DNA of 9,336 bases, taken from assembly GCA_002402965.1 (NCBI GenBank), contig DHGW01000056.1, positions 1 to 9,336 of the forward strand, read 5' to 3'. The translations under genes were made by a program, and so were the position numbers. Positions 1 through 5,681 of the stretch are shown here, in pieces (position 1 is the first letter of the stretch; every line of letters starts with the position of its first letter). The notes beneath the pieces are model-generated. The model did not search any database. It was not told where the DNA came from and worked only from the letters and a program-made list of their open reading frames with translations. The DNA comes from Bacteroidales bacterium UBA4788 (GTDB lineage Bacteria > Bacteroidota > Bacteroidia > Bacteroidales > VadinHA17).

Positions 1-40
1 GACCCGTGATTTCAGCTTCAATTTAAAACTTAACTTCTAA
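1..40 (+). CDS. C-terminal end of a SusC-like TonB-dependent receptor (partial)
   Basis: The frame whose codons begin at base 2 reads TRDFSFNLKLNF and ends at TAA 38-40. An alternating aromatic and hydrophobic last strand ending in phenylalanine is the normal C-terminus of a TonB-dependent outer-membrane barrel. In Bacteroidota the SusC gene normally lies directly before its SusD partner. The SusD-like gene starts 10 bp after this stop, so the two are almost certainly one operon. SusC forms the barrel through which oligosaccharides or peptides are imported with energy from TonB. Only 12 residues are visible, so the substrate cannot be judged and the call rests largely on position. Confidence 0.75.
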   Translation, partial: TRDFSFNLKLNF

Positions 41-50
41 TCGAAAGACC

Positions 51-1169
51 ATGAAAAAGATATTAGTAATTCTTTCGGTTCTCCTGGTATTTTCTGCCTG
101 CAGTAAACTGGAAGACCTGAACAAAAATGTAAAGGACTTTGCTGAGGTGTCGGGGGAATCGCTCTATAACGGTGCAACCCGTCAGTTAATCAATCAGCTG
201 TCCAATCAGAATGTAAACTCAAATGTAACGGTGATGTGGATTCAGCATCTGGCCGCAACCACCTATTTTGATGAAACCAGGTACGACATGACTACCCGTG
301 GAATTCCTCTTTTTACATCGAATACCCTTTACAGGCTTGTCCTCATGAATTACAAGGAAGCTGCCAGGGTACTGCAAATTCAGCCACTGGCCGGGATCTC
401 CCAGGCTCAACGTGATAATCAATTGGCTATCATAGAGGTAATGACTGTATATGCATGGAATTACGTCATTGAAAATTTCGGGGATATGCCATATTCGGAA
501 GCGCTGGATTTCAATATTCCTACCCCCGTTTACGATGATGGCCTTACCATATACAAGGACCTCATCGACCGATTGAGTACAGCAATGGATAAGCTTACCC
601 TCACAGAGGCCTGTATGCCTCCGGGATATGATAATATTTTCGGTGGTACAGGAAACGAGGCTGAGATGTGGTACAAGTTTGCGAACACATTAAAACTCAG
701 GATGGGCTTAATGCTTTATGACGTGGATGCCAATTATTCAAAGAGTGTTGTTGAAGCTGTTGAAAGAGGTTTCTCGGTTGGCGGAACTGCAGAAGGACAT
801 TACAACAATGCAGTCAGATCATCGATTCTCTACTGGGGCGGAACTGAAGCTGAAGCCGATGCGTATATGGCACAGCCATCGGTAGCATACTCCACTTCTT
901 TCAGCGACTGGAAGCAGAAGATCGGCACGCAGGCATGGCTGGCATACTGGCTGCGCGGACAAACTCTATGGAACTCTTACAGGAGGCTTGATTATCCGAG
1001 GCTGTTCGCCCCGCCTGAGTTTCTGCAGGAAATTGACAAAGTACCTGTCCGGCTGTTCTATCCCGTCTCGGAACAGACCCTGAATGCTGAGAATTACGAA
1101 GCTGCTTCAACAAAGATCGGGGGTGATTCTCCATTAACCAGACTTTTCTTTGATGAGATAATGTATTAG
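51..1169 (+). CDS. SusD/RagB-family nutrient-binding outer-membrane lipoprotein, apparently with an internal in-frame deletion
   Basis: This is a surface lipoprotein that would cap the SusC-like barrel encoded just upstream and capture its ligand. A hydrophobic signal (residues 2-16) ends in the lipobox FSAC, giving lipidation at Cys17. The N-terminal half has SusD-like_2 landmarks: WIQHLA with TTYFDETRYD, then VYAWNYVIENFGDMPY near residue 140, then FANTLKLRMGL near 215. The C-terminal half has ERGFSVGGTAE, a WKQKIGTQAW with YRRLDYP segment, and a typical ending (NAENYEAAST, then LTRLFFD). Both ends are therefore complete. At 372 residues it is about 110 shorter than usual for this family. 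The central ligand-facing region normally found between 'KLRM...VVEA' and 'AEAVERGF' is missing, and the two halves meet at V233-G240. It could be a genuine short variant, a degraded gene or an assembly collapse. A shared bidirectional hairpin follows it. Confidence 0.9.
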   Translation: MKKILVILSVLLVFSACSKLEDLNKNVKDFAEVSGESLYNGATRQLINQLSNQNVNSNVTVMWIQHLAATTYFDETRYDMTTRGIPLFTSNTLYRLVLMNYKEAARVLQIQPLAGISQAQRDNQLAIIEVMTVYAWNYVIENFGDMPYSEALDFNIPTPVYDDGLTIYKDLIDRLSTAMDKLTLTEACMPPGYDNIFGGTGNEAEMWYKFANTLKLRMGLMLYDVDANYSKSVVEAVERGFSVGGTAEGHYNNAVRSSILYWGGTEAEADAYMAQPSVAYSTSFSDWKQKIGTQAWLAYWLRGQTLWNSYRRLDYPRLFAPPEFLQEIDKVPVRLFYPVSEQTLNAENYEAASTKIGGDSPLTRLFFDEIMY

Positions 1170-1202
1170 GTTTCAACCAGGGAGATCATTAGATATTAAA
1201 CA

Positions 1203-1233
1203 AGAGAGGCTATCTTTTCCGGATAGCCTCTCT
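1203..1233. terminator. Bidirectional hairpin terminator between convergent genes
   Basis: There is a perfect 12-bp stem, AGAGAGGCTATC (1203-1214) with GATAGCCTCTCT (1222-1233), closed by a 7-nt loop. On the plus strand TTTACATTTT follows. On the minus strand a T-rich CTTGTTTAATAT follows. It lies between the SusD-like gene (ends 1169, plus) and the lipoprotein gene (ends 1285, minus), so it can serve as a Rho-independent terminator for both. Confidence 0.85.
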
Positions 1234-1284
1234 TTACATTTTAGCAGTTCTTTGATAATGCCGGGTGTATCTTAACGAACCAGG

Positions 1285-2205
1285 TTAAAAAGTCAACTGG
1301 AACGTCAGCGACGAGGTGGGCGTGATCTCACCTGTTTTTTCCGGGAAATCCAGGTAGTACAACCCGGTGTACTCCGCCAGGGTACCCACAAAGAGGTATG
1401 CATCCCTAAAGAGCAGATCAGGTCTGTCTGAGTTATCAACGGTAACTTCCCAGAGGCCATCAGCATCAATGTCTGACACTGTGATATTCCCGACCGGTTT
1501 TGTGAGATCTCCGGTTGAAGGAGTGGTTCCTGCCGAGAGGTAGATCTTGCCTACGATGCCCGGCTTGAAGTCATAGTATGCCACGAAGCCGATGTTACCC
1601 GGACCGCCGGTGGTGCATGCCCAGTCGCTTGGGGCGAGGTAGCTCTTGAATGCTATCACGAGATCCGGCTGTTCATCGCACTCGATGTAGCAGAAGGTAA
1701 CGTTGCTGATGCCTGCCGGCTTGCCTCTGGAATTGGCCGGAGCAGTCAGGTTCTCATCGCTCAGCGTGCCAAACTCATAGAAATAAACATTGGCAGCGGG
1801 GCCGCCTTTTACTATCACAGCGCCAACCTTGTAGTACTTGTCGCCAATCATTATGCATTCTTCGGCCATGAAAGAGAGAGACTTGCCATCGGAAGTCACC
1901 TCAAGTCCTTCAGGGAAGGCACCGGCAAAGTTGCCGAAATCCACCTTGTCACCGCAATAATCAAAGAAGGCCGGATCATTCATAAAGAATGCCCCGACTT
2001 CTGCACATGTCCTGTTTCCGCCGTTGTTGGCTCCCGGAATGATATAGGGAGCAACATCGCCCGGTGTGGTCGGACCACCAGGGTCTTCTGACAGAGTAGA
2101 CTTAATCAGCACATCGAACTCAGCATCATCGGTTTTGTCACAAGAAACCAATGCGATTCCCACGATAAGAATCAGTGCCAAAAGGTTAAATTTTTTCATA
2201 CGCAT
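1285..2205 (-). CDS. Secreted lipoprotein of unknown function
   Basis: The protein has 306 residues. A type II signal peptide with a hydrophobic core around residues 7-20 ends in LVSC, giving lipidated Cys22; a second Met two codons in (base 2199) is an equally good start. A Gly/Pro/Thr-rich linker (about 40-55) leads into a folded region. The stretch at about 102-177 (VTSDGKSLSF, then VGAVIVKGGPAANVYFY, then LTAPANS, then ISNVTFCYIE) resembles a beta-sandwich-like module I know from many secreted bacterial proteins of unknown role, where the pattern runs 'aVIVKGG..aNvYvY ... L.aP ... iSh(v/i).fCy'. The remainder (about 180-306) looks like a second beta-rich domain. There are seven cysteines (22, 67, 84, 117, 172, 176, 197), so up to three disulfides are possible besides the lipid Cys. 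No catalytic motif is visible. It stands alone between the hairpin at 1203 and a 257-bp gap, with its own promoter candidate. I do not recognise a specific family. Confidence 0.85.
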   Translation of the reverse strand: MRMKKFNLLALILIVGIALVSCDKTDDAEFDVLIKSTLSEDPGGPTTPGDVAPYIIPGANNGGNRTCAEVGAFFMNDPAFFDYCGDKVDFGNFAGAFPEGLEVTSDGKSLSFMAEECIMIGDKYYKVGAVIVKGGPAANVYFYEFGTLSDENLTAPANSRGKPAGISNVTFCYIECDEQPDLVIAFKSYLAPSDWACTTGGPGNIGFVAYYDFKPGIVGKIYLSAGTTPSTGDLTKPVGNITVSDIDADGLWEVTVDNSDRPDLLFRDAYLFVGTLAEYTGLYYLDFPEKTGEITPTSSLTFQLTF

Positions 2206-2240
2206 AAGGTGTTAAGTTAATTAATCACATCTGCATAACA

Positions 2241-2248
2241 CAAAATTA
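2241..2248 (-). promoter_or_regulatory. Bacteroidota-type -7 box for the lipoprotein gene
   Basis: Read on the minus strand these bases are TAATTTTG, an exact match to the Bacteroidota -7 consensus TAnnTTTG. It sits 36 bp before the ATG at 2205, which predicts a leader of about 30 nt. No good -33 TTTG is present at the usual distance (the best is TGG about 19 bp upstream), so the assignment rests on the -7 box and its position. Confidence 0.5.
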
Positions 2249-2437
2249 TGTTTGTGGTTTAAAACAGCCATAGTGAAAAGGCATGTTTTTGACGAACGGA
2301 ATACCGGATCATCTTTGAATAGTCGCGCGGAAGGCCTGATTTTAAGTGATTTAAATACCGTAAAACGATGAAGGGAAATTTAAGAACGGGGTGTGTATGG
2401 ATAGTATACAAGCCGGAATACGATAACCCCGGACTGT

Positions 2438-2452
2438 AATAAGCAGCTTATT
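2438..2452. terminator. Palindrome just downstream of the GH5 gene, possible weak terminator
   Basis: AATAAGC (2438-2444), a central A, then GCTTATT (2446-2452) form a perfect 15-bp inverted repeat, 10 bp after the GH5 stop codon. A real RNA hairpin would open the centre to a 5-6-bp stem. No U-tract follows on the minus strand (ACAGTCC), so termination is uncertain. A protein-binding palindrome is another possibility. Confidence 0.3.
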
Positions 2453-2462
2453 TTCCTGCAGT

Positions 2463-3524
2463 TTATTTCTGGAACTCCAGCTCGCCCTTCATGGCTTTGC
2501 TAAAGAAGAGGCCGCCTTCGGTCAGCTCATAGTCCCATGACTTCAGCATCTGCGGCCACCACTGCGGGTCATAGATCCAGCACATCCAGCTGATGCCCCG
2601 GCCCTCGAGGAACTTGATGATGCGGTTCCCATAGTCGTTGTAGTCAGGCGCTGCCATATCCGTATGCAGCCCGAACTCAGTGGCAACCACAGGCACCTGA
2701 GCAGCTGCAAACGCGAAGTTCTCCTCCCATCTGGGTTCCCAGGGCTGACCGCGCTTGAAGGCGTAGGGGTGAGTTACATAAGCAATCCCTTCAGCATTTA
2801 CCGGGTCATCGCGGAGAGGGGAGAGGTCATAAGCCCAGTCGAGCCCCGCCACCAGCGGTATGGTCTCAGGATCATAAGCCCTTATCAGGCTGATCATGTG
2901 CTCGTTTATCTTCTTCCACTCCGACCATGGCAGTGAGCCCAGCTCGCCGCGGTAGATGGTTGGTTCGTTGAAGAGCTCGTAGAAGGCAACCGTGTTGTGC
3001 CCGGCAAAGTTGCGGGCAATTGTTCTCCAGAACTCGTACGTCTCGGTTTTCGTAGTGTTGTACATCGGATCCTGGAAGAGCTCCATCCAGAGGTTTCCGA
3101 TGGAGTGCCAGTCGATTATCACATACATCCCCAGGTCGGTGCACCAGTCAACCGCCTCTCTCAGAAGTTCGAGGTATTTTTCCGGTGTCCGTTCGCGCCA
3201 TGCGACTGGGTGGACCGGTATGCGGACTATCATGGCACCGGTCTTCTTTACCTGCTCGAAATGAGTCTTGTTCCAATGTCCCTGGCGTTCGATCTTGTCA
3301 GGGTCTGATATTGACAATCCGCGGAAGAGCACGGTCTTGCCGTCCGGAGTAACGAATTTGTTTCCCTGCACCTTAATAAGGGGAAGCGTTTTTGCCTTCG
3401 GGTCCGGATCCGGACGCGAGGTCGGGTCACCGAAGTACCACGGTTTTGCATCCTGGGCCGTGAGGACCGGTGCTGGGATGAGCGCAATCAGAATCAGGAC
3501 AGGGAGGAGGAATTTTGTTGTCAT
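2463..3524 (-). CDS. Secreted glycoside hydrolase family 5 (cellulase-type endo-glycanase)
   Basis: This 353-residue protein (start ATG 3524) hydrolyses beta-linked glycans by the retaining mechanism. A signal peptide (hydrophobic core about 4-20) probably ends LTA|Q after residue 23, so it is exported to the periplasm or beyond; there is no lipobox Cys. A short Pro/Asp linker (about 33-45) precedes a beta/alpha barrel. GH5 landmarks are visible: VRIPVHP with Arg101, IIDWH with His140, FYELFNEP with acid/base Glu187, THPY with His252 and Tyr254, ATEFG with nucleophile Glu283, and Trp316 near the end. The catalytic set is complete and the length is that of a single-domain GH5 without a carbohydrate-binding module. 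I cannot give the subfamily, so cellulase, mannanase or another beta-glycanase all remain possible. The frame stays open 81 codons upstream, but that stretch is unlike any signal peptide and was left out. No dockerin or type IX sorting domain is seen. Confidence 0.92.
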   Translation of the reverse strand: MTTKFLLPVLILIALIPAPVLTAQDAKPWYFGDPTSRPDPDPKAKTLPLIKVQGNKFVTPDGKTVLFRGLSISDPDKIERQGHWNKTHFEQVKKTGAMIVRIPVHPVAWRERTPEKYLELLREAVDWCTDLGMYVIIDWHSIGNLWMELFQDPMYNTTKTETYEFWRTIARNFAGHNTVAFYELFNEPTIYRGELGSLPWSEWKKINEHMISLIRAYDPETIPLVAGLDWAYDLSPLRDDPVNAEGIAYVTHPYAFKRGQPWEPRWEENFAFAAAQVPVVATEFGLHTDMAAPDYNDYGNRIIKFLEGRGISWMCWIYDPQWWPQMLKSWDYELTEGGLFFSKAMKGELEFQK

Positions 3525-3676
3525 ATCGTTATCGGTTGTTGGTATCGGTACATCAGCGATTTGAAGGATATGAATATAGTAAATTTGCCGGTTACCACAA
3601 CAGCCCTTTCCTGACAAAAGTAAGGTACCGGCATGATCAGCAGCCCCGGCGGAATAACAGCCATCAGCGGTTACAG

Positions 3677-3698
3677 TCAGCTGCGCCCCCGCGGCTGA
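3677..3698. other. GC-rich stem-loop in the GH5-ldhA intergenic region
   Basis: TCAGCTGCG (3677-3685) pairs with CGCGGCTGA (3690-3698) over 9 bp with one G-T wobble, around a CCCC tetraloop. No T-tract follows on either strand, so it is not a normal terminator. It would lie in the ldhA leader if the upstream -7 box is used. Its role is unknown. Confidence 0.35.
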
Positions 3699-3756
3699 AT
3701 GAAAGCTAACATCATGAACATTCATCAGCCCCCGGCAGAACAAAAGCAGCCGGCCC

Positions 3757-3774
3757 TTGTTATCCAAATAACAA
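3757..3774. promoter_or_regulatory. Candidate Rex (NADH/NAD-sensing repressor) operator at ldhA
   Basis: TTGTTAT-CCAA-ATAACAA is a perfect 7-4-7 inverted repeat of 18 bp. This is the architecture of known Rex sites (TTGTGAAnnnnTTCACAA, or TTGTTAAnnnnTTAACAA in clostridia); only the innermost base of each arm differs from the clostridial form. It ends 11 bp before the ldhA start, and NADH-consuming lactate dehydrogenases are classic Rex targets. A repressor bound here would block initiation or early elongation when NADH/NAD is low. No rex gene is in the window, so this is inferred from sequence and context. Confidence 0.55.
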
Positions 3775-3785
3775 TAAATGAAGCA

Positions 3786-4799
3786 ATGAATAATCTGAAA
3801 ATAGCATTTTTTGACTCAAAACCGTATGACGTCGAGTCCTTCAATGAGATTAACCGGAATTACGGATATACAATAAAATATTTCAAGTTCCATCTTACCA
3901 CTGACAACGTGATACTTGCGCAGGGGTACGATGCCGTCGTCATCTTCGTGAATGACACCGTCGATGCAGAGATGATAATGAAGCTTAAGGAATATGGCAT
4001 AAAGCTGATTGCACTTCGCTCTGCGGGATTCAACAACGTCGACCTGAAGGCGGCACTGAACAATATCAGGGTAGCGCGGGTGCCGGCATACTCACCTTAT
4101 GCAATCGCGGAGCATACCGTTGCGCTGATGCTGACGCTCAATCGCAAGGTTCACCGGGCATACTTCCGCACACGGGATACCAACTTCGCCCTGAACGGGC
4201 TGCTCGGTTTCGACATGCACGGGAAGACGGCCGGGGTGATTGGCACAGGAAGGATTGGCAAGGTGCTGGTGAATATACTGAGGGGATTCGGGATGGATGT
4301 GCTGCTTACCGACAATTACCCTGACGGGCAGTTTGCGGCGGAGACGGGAAGCAGTTATGTGAGCCTTGAGGAGCTTTACAGGAAGTCAGACATTATCTCA
4401 CTTAACTGTCCGCTGACGAAGGAGACTGAGTTCATGATCAACTCTTCATCCATTGGCATGATGAAAAAGGGGGTGATGATAATCAATACCGGTCGTGGCA
4501 AGCTCATCCGGACTGCCGATTTGATTGAGGGTCTCAAGAGCGGCCAGGTAGGGTCTGCAGGGCTTGATGTATACGAGGAGGAGAGCGAGTTCTTCTTTGA
4601 GGATCTCTCTGACAGGGTGCTGGGCGATGACGTTCTGGCGCGGCTTCTTACATTCAACAATGTCATCATCACATCGCACCAGGGCTTTTTCACCCGAGAG
4701 GCCATCCGAAATATTGCGGAGACAACTCTGAAGAACATCGATGACTTCTTCGCGGGACGAAAGCTTGAAAATGAGGTGTGCTTCAACTGCGGCAACTGA
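3786..4799 (+). CDS. ldhA: Fermentative D-lactate dehydrogenase (NAD-dependent)
   Basis: This enzyme reduces pyruvate to D-lactate with NADH in the cytoplasm, regenerating NAD during fermentation. The 337-residue product follows Escherichia coli LdhA closely from end to end, for example IFVND, IALRSAGFNNVDL, RVPAYSPYAIAEH, HRAYFRTRD, GKTAGVIGTGRIG, a DVYEEE with FFFED segment and ITSHQ. The Rossmann glycine motif is G153-x-G155-xx-G158, and Asp176 at the end of the next strand fits NAD preference. The catalytic set is Arg237 (NTGRG), Glu264 (DVYE) and His298 (SHQ). The start at 3786 matches LdhA's N-terminus (MNNLKIAFFDSKPYD). In-frame ATGs at 3699 and 3714 would add unconserved residues and place the operator inside the gene. 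A three-codon ATG-AAG-CAA-TGA at 3778 overlaps this start by ATGA. The gene is alone on its strand here, and a GC-rich hairpin follows. Regulation by Rex is likely. Confidence 0.95.
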   Translation: MNNLKIAFFDSKPYDVESFNEINRNYGYTIKYFKFHLTTDNVILAQGYDAVVIFVNDTVDAEMIMKLKEYGIKLIALRSAGFNNVDLKAALNNIRVARVPAYSPYAIAEHTVALMLTLNRKVHRAYFRTRDTNFALNGLLGFDMHGKTAGVIGTGRIGKVLVNILRGFGMDVLLTDNYPDGQFAAETGSSYVSLEELYRKSDIISLNCPLTKETEFMINSSSIGMMKKGVMIINTGRGKLIRTADLIEGLKSGQVGSAGLDVYEEESEFFFEDLSDRVLGDDVLARLLTFNNVIITSHQGFFTREAIRNIAETTLKNIDDFFAGRKLENEVCFNCGN

Positions 4800-4819
4800 C
4801 TGCCAAACCATAAACAGAT

Positions 4820-4849
4820 GAGGGGGCCCCGTTGGTGCGGGGCCCCCTC
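4820..4849. terminator. GC-rich hairpin between convergent ldhA and superoxide dismutase genes
   Basis: GAGGGGGCCCC (4820-4830, read with G4820 pairing C4849) and GGGGCCCCCTC (4839-4849) make an 11-bp stem with an 8-nt loop. It lies 20 bp after the ldhA stop and 28 bp past the end of the convergent dismutase gene. The stem is very stable, but flanking T-tracts are poor on both strands (TCTGC on plus, ATCTGTTTATGG on minus). It is probably a bidirectional terminator or 3'-end stabiliser. Confidence 0.7.
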
Positions 4850-4877
4850 TCTGCAAATGGTTATCTGATCAAAAATA

Positions 4878-5558
4878 TTACTTCACTTCCTTGTAGAGTT
4901 CAGCCACCTTTTTCCAGTTGACCACGTTCCAGAAGTTGGTGACGTACTCGGGTCTGCGGTTCTGGTACTTAAGATAGTAGGCATGCTCCCACACATCGAG
5001 TCCAAGAATCGGTTTGCCGCGCTTTGCAGCCACATCCATCAACGGGTTGTCCTGGTTCGGAGTCTGCGATACAAAGAGTTTGCCTTCAGCGTCAACCGCC
5101 AGCCATGCCCAACCGCTTCCGAACTGCGTCTTCGCTGCTGTCTCAAAATCAGCCTTGAACTTGTCAAAAGAGCCGAAAGTCTCATTTATAGCCTTAAGCA
5201 GTTCGCCCTCAGGCTGACCACCTGCGTTGGGTCCCATCACCTGCCAAAAAAGCTTGTGGTTATAAAACCCTCCTCCGTTGTTGCGGATTGCCGTTGAATA
5301 GATGCTTACCCTCGGGAATATGTCCTCAAGAGGGAGGTTGTCTATTTTGGCTTCGCCTGCTGCCTTGACAAAATTGTCAAAGTATGCCCTGTGATGCTTC
5401 GTGTAGTGAATCTCCATCGTCTGGGCGTCAATGTAGGGCTCCAGCGCATCATATGCGTATGGAAGCTCCGGAAAATTATAGTTCTGTGCCATAGTTTTGT
5501 TGTTTATGGTTATTAGTCCTAAAACAATTGTGATAATCAGTAATGCCTTTGTCTTCAT
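4878..5558 (-). CDS. sodA: Exported Fe/Mn-family superoxide dismutase, Mn-type signature
   Basis: The enzyme converts superoxide to oxygen and hydrogen peroxide. The 226 residues comprise an N-terminal alpha-hairpin domain (PELPYAYDALEPYID, IHYTKHHRAYFDNFV) and the C-terminal alpha/beta domain. Metal ligands are His51, His101 (YNHKLFW), Asp188 and His192 (LGLDVWEHAYYLKYQNRR), with gateway Tyr59. NNGGGFYNH (Gly95-97) and Gln169 in TPNQDNPL supply the second-sphere glutamine from the C-terminal side, as in MnSOD rather than FeSOD; cambialistic activity cannot be excluded. Residues 1-24 are an extra signal peptide (hydrophobic core 5-17, likely cut TMA|Q), so the full product should be periplasmic. 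A second Met (Met23, base 5492) lies exactly where a cytosolic dismutase would begin and follows an A-rich leader, so an unexported form is possible. The gene is divergent from the metallopeptidase gene, with 123 bp between the starts. Confidence 0.95.
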   Translation of the reverse strand: MKTKALLIITIVLGLITINNKTMAQNYNFPELPYAYDALEPYIDAQTMEIHYTKHHRAYFDNFVKAAGEAKIDNLPLEDIFPRVSIYSTAIRNNGGGFYNHKLFWQVMGPNAGGQPEGELLKAINETFGSFDKFKADFETAAKTQFGSGWAWLAVDAEGKLFVSQTPNQDNPLMDVAAKRGKPILGLDVWEHAYYLKYQNRRPEYVTNFWNVVNWKKVAELYKEVK

Positions 5559-5577
5559 TATCTTGTTCTTTATTCGT

Positions 5578-5585
5578 TAAACATA
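5578..5585 (-). promoter_or_regulatory. Possible -7 box for the superoxide dismutase gene
   Basis: Minus-strand TATGTTTA differs from TAnnTTTG by one base and lies 20 bp before the ATG at 5558, giving a very short leader. A TGTG about 17 bp upstream could act as a weak -33 element. The 123-bp divergent region must also hold the metallopeptidase promoter, where TATTTTCG at 5639-5646 is the nearest match. Confidence 0.3.
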
Positions 5586-5681
5586 CAGTTCCTGAAATTG
5601 TTCACAGCTAAAATTTTTCAAAATAGGATTTGATTTAGTATTTTCGTCTCCGTAAGAATAACCCGGTAAAAACAGAAGACT

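Larger units (their letters stand above)
2206..2462. other. Intergenic gap between two minus-strand genes
   Basis: These 257 bp are AT-rich near the lipoprotein start, where the promoter candidate lies, and mixed elsewhere. I see no credible ORF or RNA gene. The only structure is a 15-bp palindrome just after the GH5 stop. The gap and the separate promoter suggest that GH5 and the lipoprotein are separate transcription units despite their shared strand. Confidence 0.6.
3525..3785. promoter_or_regulatory. Divergent regulatory region between GH5 and ldhA
   Basis: These 261 bp separate the divergent GH5 and ldhA starts. On the plus strand TAAATTTG (3580-3587) matches the TAnnTTTG -7 consensus exactly, with TTTG at 3560-3563 only 16 bp upstream, a short but conceivable spacing. 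It would give ldhA a leader of about 190 nt. A GC-rich hairpin (3677-3698) and a Rex-like inverted repeat (3757-3774) follow. No clear GH5 promoter was found on the minus strand. Confidence 0.35.

Noticed and set aside
3525..3767. 81-codon upstream extension of the GH5 frame (start at 3767)
   Set aside because: The extra residues have no similarity to a signal peptide or any domain, while ATG 3524 begins a textbook signal peptide. The extension would also overlap the ldhA leader.
3699..3785. 29-codon N-terminal extension of ldhA (ATG 3699 or 3714)
   Set aside because: LdhA homologues begin at the position of ATG 3786. The extension is unconserved and would put the Rex-like operator inside the coding region.
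4446..4856. Minus-strand ORF of 136 codons opposite ldhA
   Set aside because: It is a shadow of a clearly conserved gene on the plus strand and runs through the GC-rich terminator hairpin, with no recognisable domain.
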